Part shown: piece by piece, positions 1 to 6,548 of the stretch
How positions within the stretch are numbered: the stretch's first letter is position 1
Layout: the number at the start of each line of letters is the position of its first letter
The notes under the pieces: model-generated
What the model saw: the letters and a program-made list of their open reading frames with translations, nothing else
Database searches by the model: none
What the model was told of the DNA's origin: nothing
Translations under genes and position numbers: made by a program
Origin: Spirochaetales bacterium
Lineage (GTDB): Bacteria; Spirochaetota; Spirochaetia; SZUA-6; DRHE01
Direction: 5' to 3'
Length of the DNA stretch: 7,118 nt
NCBI GenBank assembly: GCA_011049745.1
Contig: DRHE01000466.1
Location: forward strand, 1-7,118

Positions 1-704
1 GAAGCATCGGGAATTACCTTGAAGATCAGTTTATCCAGCTTGGGTCTTTTACGCCAGTAATTCTCATTGGCCACCAGGGTAATGTGATCATCCTTGACCC
101 ATTCGACGAATTTGAAAGGCCCTGTGCCGGTGGGATTCTTGAATGCATCTTCCTTATATTTTTCAGCATTCGTAGGGCTCACAATATTAACTGTAAACAT
201 GGCCAGACTGGTCATTATCGATGCATTTACATTACTTAAAACGATCTTTACCTTATAGTCATCGATCTTTACCACCTTTTCCACATCATAGAACATCCAG
301 CCCCAGTAGGCCCACTCCCCATACTGGTGGTATAGATGGTCAACATCGTACTGCCTGGCAAATGAAAAGACAACAGCATCTGCATTGAAGTCAGTGCCAT
401 CGTGGAATTTGACTCCTTTTCTTAAATTAAAGGTGATTTCCTTTCCATCCGCCGAAGTTTCCCAGGATTTGGCCAGGGCGGGCTGAATTTCAGTAGAACC
501 CTCTTTATATTCCACCAGGCCCTCGAAAATATTATCCATCCTCTGGATGGATTCCCCGTCCGTCACATCAGCGGGATCCAGTCTGACAGCGTCTCCACTG
601 CTGCCGAATATTAAGGTTTTCTCTACTACTTCTTTCTGAGCTCCAGAGAAAACAAACCCTGCTGACAGCAGCAGGATTAATCCGATCATTAACAGCTTTT
701 TCAT
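1..704 (-). CDS. ABC transporter substrate-binding protein, family 5 (peptide/nickel type), N-terminal part
   Basis: This is the extracytoplasmic receptor of a DppA/OppA-like ABC importer, which captures oligopeptides or similar small ligands and delivers them to a membrane permease. I translated 234 codons from the ATG at 704; the gene continues past the left edge, where about 270-300 further residues are expected. Residues 1-22 form a signal peptide (MKKLLMIGLILLLSAGFVF, then SGA-QKE). There is no cysteine in a lipobox position, so the protein is probably released to a periplasm rather than lipidated. Family hallmarks in order are LDPADVTDGES near residue 45, ALAKSWETSADGKEITFNL, KGVKFHDGTDFNADAVVFSF and NPTGTGPFKFVEW near residue 200. 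An AGGAGG at 709-714, four bases before the ATG, fixes the start. It is transcribed divergently from the GlnE homologue, with its own promoter. The ligand cannot be told from this half, and no permease or ATPase gene is visible. Confidence 0.93.
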   Translation of the reverse strand, partial: MKKLLMIGLILLLSAGFVFSGAQKEVVEKTLIFGSSGDAVRLDPADVTDGESIQRMDNIFEGLVEYKEGSTEIQPALAKSWETSADGKEITFNLRKGVKFHDGTDFNADAVVFSFARQYDVDHLYHQYGEWAYWGWMFYDVEKVVKIDDYKVKIVLSNVNASIMTSLAMFTVNIVSPTNAEKYKEDAFKNPTGTGPFKFVEWVKDDHITLVANENYWRKRPKLDKLIFKVIPDA

Positions 705-708
705 ACTG

Positions 709-714
709 CCTCCT
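709..714 (-). promoter_or_regulatory. Shine-Dalgarno site of the substrate-binding protein
   Basis: The minus strand reads AGGAGG four bases upstream of the ATG at 704. This full consensus core decides the start codon. It shows that the host uses canonical Shine-Dalgarno initiation, which makes its absence from the two plus-strand genes notable. Confidence 0.85.
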
Positions 715-806
715 TTTTAATATTTTTCCCATTCAGGTTTTTTAGTCTTCATGTTCCCAATCCGGCCAAAATCCATGATAGGAATTTTAAAAATTACTTC
801 CGAAAT

Positions 807-835
807 AGAATATAGGTAATTAAGTGCTTTGTCAA
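807..835 (-). promoter_or_regulatory. Sigma70-type promoter for the substrate-binding protein
   Basis: On the minus strand a perfect -35 TTGACA (835-830) is followed by a 17-base spacer and a -10 TATTCT (812-807, four of six matches); an overlapping TATATT lies at 814-809. Transcription would begin near 800, giving a leader of roughly 95 bases before the ATG at 704. I see no strong hairpin or recognisable riboswitch in that leader. An AT-rich imperfect dyad (781-801) sits just after the predicted start site and could be an operator, but it may be chance. Confidence 0.6.
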
Positions 836-903
836 CAGAATAAGACTCCCCTGAAAAAAGATATATAGAGCGGGCCAGATCTTCTTTTGATTGACCGCTT
901 GCT

Positions 904-932
904 TTGGTTGCGGCCAAAGGATGCGCTATGAT
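904..932 (+). promoter_or_regulatory. Candidate promoter for the GlnE-like gene
   Basis: TATGAT at 927-932 matches the -10 consensus at five of six positions. TTGGTT at 904-909 lies exactly 17 bases upstream but matches the -35 box only in its TTG. A start site near 938-940 would leave only about five to seven bases before the ATG at 945. Weak evidence: it rests mainly on the -10 box and the spacing. Confidence 0.3.
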
Positions 933-944
933 AGACTTAAGATA

Positions 945-3900
945 ATGAAACCATCCCTGGAAAATCTTAAGAAATTATGCCCCGAGGTGGATGAGCTTTT
1001 AATAGAGGAACACCTCCACCGTCTGGACGAGCGTTACTATAATGCTTTTTCCATAAAAGAAATATGCAGCCATTTAAGATCTCTGGCCGGACTTTCTTCT
1101 GAAAATCCGGTTCAACTCAACCTCAAGCGCGGGCAGGGGGAAGAGGTGGAATGTACTATTACAGCATTTGATTACAGCGCTGAATTTTCACTGCTTACCG
1201 GAACGCTCGGGGCTCTGGGCTTGAATATCATTAAAGGCGATGTTTTTACCTACGAGCGCACCAGGCCGGGGTTTTCCGGAAGCAGGAGAAGGGGCTATCA
1301 GCGCCATGAAGTTATTAGTACTTTAAAGCGGCGCCGGATTGTCGATCGCTTCTCAGGCTATCTGAACTCACCTCTCAGCCTGGCCGAATGGGAAGAAAAG
1401 CTGCGCCGGCAGCTTCAAGTTACAACTCGATTGCTGGAACAGGGAAAGAGCGGTACCGCAGAGCTGGCCAGGGAACAGGTAAATGAGTTGGTGGCAGCCA
1501 GCCTCGAGGCCCTGGACCTTGAAGCGGGTTCAGCATTGATGCCGCTCCATATTGAGGAGGATGAGAGCTGCGCTGATTGTACCAGGATCAGGGTGGTAAC
1601 CGAGGATACCCCGTTTTTTCTCTATGCCTTAAGCACTGCCCTGGCGCTTAAAGGTATCATAATTGAAAGGGTGAGTATTCGCACAGTCGCAGGCAGAGTG
1701 GAAGACGTATTTGATATTCTAAATGCCCAGGGTAAAAAGATAGATGACCAGCCGCTGCTGAATCAAGTTAAGCTCTCCGTGCTGTTGACCAAACAGTTTA
1801 CCTATTTTTTGGGCAGAGCGCCTGACCCCTATGCAGCTCTATGCCGTTTTGAGCAAATGGTGGATGATATTCTTAGACTTCCGGAGCAGGGAAAGTGGCT
1901 GGAGCTTCTGTCCAATCCCCTGATTATGCAGGATTTGGCCCGTCTGCTGGGGGCGAGTGATTTCCTGTGGGAAGATTTTATTCGACTGCAGTATGAAAGC
2001 CTGCTGCCCATGCTCGAGCCTCATCTGCATGGACGATCTTTCACTCCTTCAGCCAGGGACCTGAAAAAGAGATTGACCAGGGCCCTGAAAGGAGCAAAAA
2101 CCAGGGAGGAAGAGATCCAATGCCTTAATGAATTTAAGGACCAGGAGATATTTCTTTTGGATATGGACCATATTCTCACTCCGGACATGGATTTTCGGAA
2201 GCTGGCTTTACGTCTGAGTTCACTTGCTGAAGAGATTATCAATAGAGCTTTTGTTCTAGCTTGCAACCACCTTGAAGAGAATTACGGCACACCTCAAACT
2301 ATTGCCGGACTGGAAACCGGCTACGCCGTTATGGCCCTGGGAAAGTTCGGCGGCCGTGATCTTGGTTATGCTTCAGATATTGAGCTGCTGCTGATCTATG
2401 GTGATGCAGGGTTTACCAGCGGCCCGCAGGTAATTGGCAATATGGAGTTCTATGAACATCTGGTTCGTAAAGTAAAAGAATCCATCCAGGCCAGGAGGGA
2501 GGGAATATTTAAGCTTGATCTGCGCTTAAGACCCTACGGAAATGCCGGTCCCCTGGCCTGCAGCCTGGAAAGCTTCTGCCGCTATTATGGAACCGGTGGT
2601 GATGCTCATTCTCTTGAGCGACTGGCTTTAGTGCGTCTGCGGGCAATCGGGGGTGATAGAGAGCTCGGCCCTAGAATAGAAAGATTGCGTGATGAGATTT
2701 TATATACAGCCCGGGGTATCGATCTTTCCGAGTTGCGCACCCTGCGCCGGCGGCAGCTTAAAAATAAAACCCTTAAGGGAAGATTGAATGCCAAATTCAG
2801 CCCGGGCGCGCTGGTAGATCTGGAGTATACTGTGCAGATCCTGCAGGTTACCTATGGCGCAGGCAATCCGGAGGTGAGAACTCCTTATCTTCTACCGGCC
2901 CTAAAAAGATTACACAGCGCAGGTGTGCTGGCAGCTTTTGAAGCAAAAAGGATGACCGAATCTTATGCATTTCTCCATAAGTTGATCAACAGTCTACGCA
3001 TGCTGCGTGGTTCATCTGAGGATCTCTTTCTGCCGCTGCTTGAATCCCAGGAATACGCTCATCTGGCCCGGCGAATGGGTTATAAATTGAGCCCTGCCCT
3101 TAGCCCGGGGCAGCAGCTTCATCTGGATTTTGAAACCCACACTGCATTTATCAGAACCTTTGTTGAGAAACATCTGGGCAGGGAATCTTTGCCCGGTTTG
3201 GCCTCGGGCAATATTGTTGATCTGATCCTCTCTGAACATCTGCCTGGACCGCTTAAGTATAAGATTCTTAAAAATTTGGGTATGGAGGAAATGGAGAGAG
3301 CTGTAGTAAACTTGAAAAAACTGGCCGGCAGGGGAAGACAGCGGGAACATTTTGTGAAACTGGCTGTACTGGCAGGGGATATTCTAAAAGCTCTGCCTGA
3401 TCCTGGTATGGCACTGAATAACTGGGAGCGTTTTGTTGTTTCATTAGGCCGGGCTGATAAACATTACCGGATGCTGCTCTCGCAGCCAAAGGGACTGGAG
3501 ATCCTGCTGAGCATACTCGCGGGCAGTCAATTCCTGGCAGATACTTTGATCGGCAATCCGGAGTTTCTATCCTGGCTGGCTATACCCGGCAACCTGCAGA
3601 ATGTGCGTAAACAAGAGGATATAGAGCGGGAACTCTGCACCTTCGAAAGTGACTGGCTTAATAATATGCGCAGGCTGCGCAGAAGAGAGATCTTGAGGAT
3701 TGCTGCCAGGGATATATGTCTGGGCGCTCCCATTCAGGAAATAATCCTGGAGCTTTCCAGGCTGGCCGAGGCGGTAATCCGGGCAACACTGGCCGGAATT
3801 CAAGATCAGGCGGGAATAAAGGGTGTTCCTTTGAATTTCTGTATTTTGGCCCTGGGAAAACTCGGCGGCTCAGAATTGAACTATAGTTCAGATGTGGATC

Positions 3901-4679
3901 TATTGGGTATCTACGGAGAACCTGTTTCCGCCGGCTCCGCCGAGCTCTGCGGCAGGATTATGGAAAAACTTAAGCGTGAGCTCTCCATTCATACTGAGGA
4001 GGGTTACGCCTATCGGGTCGATCTTCGCCTGCGTCCCTACGGAAGCTCCGGGGAGCTGGTTCAATCCGATAAAGCCCTGCTGGATTATTATCGCAACAGC
4101 GCCTCTCTGTGGGAAAGACAGGCGCTGTTGAAAATCAGACCGGTGGCCGGCAACCTGGAGCTGGGTTATGAGGTAGTTGATAAAGCCCACTCCCTGCTGC
4201 TGGAGGGCAGGGAAAAGCGGCAGATCATTGAGGCTATAGATGCTGTGCGTTCGCGAACTATTAAGAGCCTCGGTTACAGGCCCTCGAACTCTTTAAATGT
4301 CAAACTTGGCGCCGGCGGAATCAGGGATATTGAGTTTCTGGTTCAGGGTCTGCAGCTTATCTATGCTTCACGTATAAAGGATAGGAAATTGCTGGAGGGG
4401 AATACTCTGAATGCTTTAAAGATTTTAATGGCAGCAGGTTATCTGCCGGTAGAGGCAGCAGCTCAATTAAGCCGGGATTATCTTTTCTTAAGGCGGGTAG
4501 AGCATTCTCTCCAGTTATTCGAGGATCGTCAGGTTCATACCTTACCCGTTGACCCCTCAGAGCTGCGTGCTCTGGCCAGAAGGATAATGGGTGTCCGGGT
4601 GAAAATTGATGTTTTTCTGATTGAACTAAAGGATTGCCTGGAAAGAGTGCGCCGGGCTTATACTACTTATCTCAATTGA
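945..4679 (+). CDS. glnE: ACT-domain-bearing GlnE-family glutamine synthetase adenylyltransferase/deadenylase homologue
   Basis: GlnE enzymes add AMP to, and remove it from, glutamine synthetase in the cytoplasm, switching ammonia assimilation with nitrogen status. This protein has 1244 residues from the ATG at 945, against about 950 for E. coli GlnE. Residues 66-165 and about 209-285 resemble the ACT modules of GlnD (SLLTGTLGALGLNI; DTPFFLYALSTALALKG then VEDVFDILN). Two nucleotidyltransferase halves follow. The first has GKFGGRDLGYASDIE (466-480), DLRLRPYG (525-532) and PGALVDLEY (620-628). The second has GKLGGSELNYSSDVD (971-985), DLRLRPYG (1026-1033) and LGAGGIRDIEF (1121-1131). The first active site has Glu480 where Asp is usual. 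Start choice is uncertain: in-frame ATG at 921 and TTG at 891 also exist, and none has a Shine-Dalgarno site. I prefer 945 because a -10-like box covers 927-932. GlnE membership is secure; which half adds and which removes AMP is not, and genuine GS targeting is inferred. Confidence 0.9.
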   Translation: MKPSLENLKKLCPEVDELLIEEHLHRLDERYYNAFSIKEICSHLRSLAGLSSENPVQLNLKRGQGEEVECTITAFDYSAEFSLLTGTLGALGLNIIKGDVFTYERTRPGFSGSRRRGYQRHEVISTLKRRRIVDRFSGYLNSPLSLAEWEEKLRRQLQVTTRLLEQGKSGTAELAREQVNELVAASLEALDLEAGSALMPLHIEEDESCADCTRIRVVTEDTPFFLYALSTALALKGIIIERVSIRTVAGRVEDVFDILNAQGKKIDDQPLLNQVKLSVLLTKQFTYFLGRAPDPYAALCRFEQMVDDILRLPEQGKWLELLSNPLIMQDLARLLGASDFLWEDFIRLQYESLLPMLEPHLHGRSFTPSARDLKKRLTRALKGAKTREEEIQCLNEFKDQEIFLLDMDHILTPDMDFRKLALRLSSLAEEIINRAFVLACNHLEENYGTPQTIAGLETGYAVMALGKFGGRDLGYASDIELLLIYGDAGFTSGPQVIGNMEFYEHLVRKVKESIQARREGIFKLDLRLRPYGNAGPLACSLESFCRYYGTGGDAHSLERLALVRLRAIGGDRELGPRIERLRDEILYTARGIDLSELRTLRRRQLKNKTLKGRLNAKFSPGALVDLEYTVQILQVTYGAGNPEVRTPYLLPALKRLHSAGVLAAFEAKRMTESYAFLHKLINSLRMLRGSSEDLFLPLLESQEYAHLARRMGYKLSPALSPGQQLHLDFETHTAFIRTFVEKHLGRESLPGLASGNIVDLILSEHLPGPLKYKILKNLGMEEMERAVVNLKKLAGRGRQREHFVKLAVLAGDILKALPDPGMALNNWERFVVSLGRADKHYRMLLSQPKGLEILLSILAGSQFLADTLIGNPEFLSWLAIPGNLQNVRKQEDIERELCTFESDWLNNMRRLRRREILRIAARDICLGAPIQEIILELSRLAEAVIRATLAGIQDQAGIKGVPLNFCILALGKLGGSELNYSSDVDLLGIYGEPVSAGSAELCGRIMEKLKRELSIHTEEGYAYRVDLRLRPYGSSGELVQSDKALLDYYRNSASLWERQALLKIRPVAGNLELGYEVVDKAHSLLLEGREKRQIIEAIDAVRSRTIKSLGYRPSNSLNVKLGAGGIRDIEFLVQGLQLIYASRIKDRKLLEGNTLNALKILMAAGYLPVEAAAQLSRDYLFLRRVEHSLQLFEDRQVHTLPVDPSELRALARRIMGVRVKIDVFLIELKDCLERVRRAYTTYLN

Positions 4680-4704
4680 CATCTTATGCTTCAATTATTA
4701 ATAT
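4676..4704 (+). promoter_or_regulatory. Candidate promoter of the aminotransferase gene, positioned for a leaderless mRNA
   Basis: A perfect -35 TTGACA (4676-4681) overlaps the stop codon of the GlnE-like gene. A -10-like TAATAT (4699-4704, four of six matches) follows after exactly 17 bases. The predicted start of transcription, about seven bases further on, falls at or next to the A of the ATG at 4711. An ATG with no Shine-Dalgarno site at this spot fits leaderless transcription. The -10 match is moderate, and the region is AT-rich enough for chance matches. Confidence 0.4.
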
Positions 4705-4710
4705 CAGCGC

Positions 4711-6003
4711 ATGAATACTTTAGCTGTAGAACTCAATAAAACCTTAGAAGAAACTGTTATTTTCCGGCTGCTTTCCGATTTCGGCAAACGTTTCTATTTC
4801 CCAAAAGGCATTGTCTCTCAATCCGCGGAAGCCAGTAAGTATGCCACCCGTTTTAATGCTACCATAGGAATGGCTACGCTGGGAGGGAAGCCCATGCACC
4901 TTAATTCCCTGAAGGAACTTATCCCGGATCTACCACCTGAACAGATCTTTTCCTATGCGCCAACCCCGGGTAATCCGCAATTGCGGGAGCTCTGGCTCGA
5001 TGACATGATACGCAAAAACCCCAGCCTGGCAGGGCAGAATACTTCTCTGCCCCTGGTGGTAAGCGGGCTCACCCATGGGATTTCCGTGCTGGCTGATCTA
5101 TTCGCCGGGCCTGGGGATTGTGTGCTTGTTCCCGATATGTTCTGGGGTAATTACCGCCTGATTTTTGAAGAGAGAAACATGGCGAGTATCTCTACCTTCC
5201 CATTTTATAACCCGCAGGCGGGATTGAACATCGAGGGTCTAAAGGATGCTTTAAACAGGATTGCCGGCGGCAAAGTGATTCTAATGCTTAACTTTCCCAA
5301 CAACCCCACCGGTTATTCACCCACCGAATGGGAGGCCCGAGCCCTTGTTCAACTGCTTAAGGAACAGGCCCGGAAGGGATTGAATATCCTGTGCGTATCG
5401 GATGATGCCTATTTCGGGCTCTTTTATGAAAAGGAAACACATAAAGAATCACTCTTTGCCTCTTTAGCATCTCTTCATGAGAATATTCTGGCGGTCAAGG
5501 TCGACGGCGCCACAAAAGAAGAGCTGGTTTGGGGTTTCCGGGTGGGTTTTCTCACCTTTGCCTCGCCGAACATTAAAACCGTGGAGTATGATGCCCTTGA
5601 CCGCAAGGTAATGGGCGCTGTCAGGGCGAGTATTTCCAACTCCAATAACCTGACTCAGAATCTGCTCTTAAGAGCTATGCAGAGCCCTGATCATAGAGAG
5701 GAGAAAAAAGCGGCCCTGGCTATTCTTAAGGAGAGGTATTTAAAGGTGAAAGAGATTACTGAAAGACTATCCTCCGGCTCAAAGCTGGAGCCTCTGCCCT
5801 TTAATTCAGGCTATTTTATGACTTTTCGTTTCGGGGGTTCCAGTACCGAAAAATTAAGAAAGAAATTGCTTATGGAGCAGGGTATCGGTACGATCTCCAT
5901 ACAGGACAGATACCTGCGGGTTGCTTACTCGAGTGTTGACCTGCATCACCTTGAGGAACTTTTTGAGATAATTTTTAAAACTGCTGAAGAGTTGAGCTCT
6001 TAA
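4711..6003 (+). CDS. PLP-dependent class I/II aminotransferase
   Basis: A 430-residue fold-type I aminotransferase that should move an amino group between an amino acid and a 2-oxo acid in the cytoplasm, using pyridoxal phosphate. All the expected cofactor and substrate residues can be placed against aspartate aminotransferase. They are Tyr82 in YAPTPGNPQL, the phosphate-binding SGLTHG (118-123), Trp145 for ring stacking, Asn198 in NFPNNPTGY, Asp231 and Tyr234 in DDAY, and Lys269 in DGATKEE as the Schiff-base lysine. Arg277 lies in GFRVGF, and Arg403 in RYLRVAY is the likely substrate carboxylate clamp. Substrate specificity cannot be read from the sequence; aspartate- or aromatic-type are both plausible. 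The gene lies 31 bases after the GlnE-like gene. An in-frame stop at 4699 rules out an earlier start, and the next methionine is about 50 residues in. No Shine-Dalgarno site precedes the ATG. The stop overlaps that of the convergent gene. Confidence 0.92.
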   Translation: MNTLAVELNKTLEETVIFRLLSDFGKRFYFPKGIVSQSAEASKYATRFNATIGMATLGGKPMHLNSLKELIPDLPPEQIFSYAPTPGNPQLRELWLDDMIRKNPSLAGQNTSLPLVVSGLTHGISVLADLFAGPGDCVLVPDMFWGNYRLIFEERNMASISTFPFYNPQAGLNIEGLKDALNRIAGGKVILMLNFPNNPTGYSPTEWEARALVQLLKEQARKGLNILCVSDDAYFGLFYEKETHKESLFASLASLHENILAVKVDGATKEELVWGFRVGFLTFASPNIKTVEYDALDRKVMGAVRASISNSNNLTQNLLLRAMQSPDHREEKKAALAILKERYLKVKEITERLSSGSKLEPLPFNSGYFMTFRFGGSSTEKLRKKLLMEQGIGTISIQDRYLRVAYSSVDLHHLEELFEIIFKTAEELSS

Positions 6004-6013
6004 ATTAAGAGCT
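5995..6013. repeat. Perfect 19-base palindrome spanning two convergent stop codons
   Basis: AGCTCTTAA (5995-6003) and TTAAGAGCT (6005-6013) are exact reverse complements around a single A at 6004. The palindrome contains the last codons and the stops of both the aminotransferase and the 166-residue protein. As RNA it could fold into a seven-pair stem with a five-base loop from either strand. No uninterrupted T-tract follows on either side, so support for a bidirectional intrinsic terminator is weak. Confidence 0.5.
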
Positions 6014-6500
6014 GTCCGACCTCTTTTAACTCATCGATACGTTCGTAAACCGCCCGCTGTCCCTGATGTTCCTCTTTATCCAGAGCCACGGTTTTTACGT
6101 ATAGCTCATTTGTCATATCAGCAAAGATGCTTAAGTTGGCGCCGAAATTATCCATAGCCATTTTACGCAGAATCAGATCGCTGCCGCCGGCGCTCTGCCG
6201 GGAGAGCATGGTTTCGGAACCTGCGGATAGAAGGCTTTTCAAGTTGGGAAGAACCTCCTTTCTGGCGTGATATACAAAAGTTGCGGCAGCATGGATGTAT
6301 TCATATATTTCCTGGAATTGATAGCCCTGGACCTTGTAGTAATCTGATTTGTCGGTAAAGCGCTCCAGTGTTTCCCAGGCAGCTCTCGACATTTGCATGG
6401 TCATAAATGCCTTGCGTATATGGCGGTTATAGATGTTCTTTGTGTAGTGTATAGTGCTCTTTTCCACTAGTTCGACTATATCCTGGTTTTTTATTGCCAT
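6000..6500 (-). CDS. Hypothetical 166-residue helical protein
   Basis: I do not recognise this protein. The start is secure: AGGGAGG at 6507-6513 lies six bases before the ATG at 6500. It has no signal peptide, no membrane segment and no cysteine. The sequence is rich in Lys, Glu, Ala, Met and aromatic residues in amphipathic runs, suggesting a cytoplasmic, mostly alpha-helical bundle. A glycine/serine-rich loop (SAGSETMLSRQSAGGSD, 92-108) separates an N-terminal helical part from a C-terminal one. Histidines at 18, 27, 70, 78 and 145 do not form a hemerythrin or other metal-site pattern I know. It lies 48 bases after a radical SAM gene on the same strand, so the two are probably co-transcribed. 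Coding potential is supported by the ribosome binding site, the length and the tight packing between neighbours. Confidence 0.8.
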   Translation of the reverse strand: MAIKNQDIVELVEKSTIHYTKNIYNRHIRKAFMTMQMSRAAWETLERFTDKSDYYKVQGYQFQEIYEYIHAAATFVYHARKEVLPNLKSLLSAGSETMLSRQSAGGSDLILRKMAMDNFGANLSIFADMTNELYVKTVALDKEEHQGQRAVYERIDELKEVGQLLI

Positions 6501-6506
6501 GGTGCG

Positions 6507-6513
6507 CCTCCCT
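6507..6513 (-). promoter_or_regulatory. Shine-Dalgarno site of the 166-residue protein
   Basis: The minus strand reads AGGGAGG with a six-base spacer before the ATG at 6500. It lies in the 48-base gap after the radical SAM stop codon, in which I see no terminator hairpin. This supports read-through from the upstream gene. Confidence 0.8.
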
Positions 6514-6548
6514 GATAAGCTTCATGCTATTAAAAGAGGGAGAAGGGG

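Noticed and set aside
717..776. Possible short leader peptide (MDFGRIGNMKTKKPEWEKY) in the binding-protein mRNA leader
   Set aside because: There is no ribosome binding site before its ATG, no regulatory codon run and no attenuator hairpin after it.
717..917. 66-residue minus-strand open frame just upstream of the substrate-binding protein gene
   Set aside because: It would start at a TTG with no Shine-Dalgarno site, it overlaps the start region of the GlnE-like gene, and the strong promoter for the binding protein (807-835) lies in its middle. It is better explained as the leader and promoter region.
3012..3350. 112-residue minus-strand open frame inside the GlnE-like gene
   Set aside because: It lies entirely opposite a well-supported catalytic protein, has no plausible ribosome binding site and no family features. 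It is an antisense shadow, as are the other short frames within 1829-4190.
5995..6013. Standard intrinsic terminator
   Set aside because: The dyad is perfect, but the stem is only seven pairs with three G-C pairs and no T-run follows on either strand. I recorded it as a palindrome rather than a terminator.
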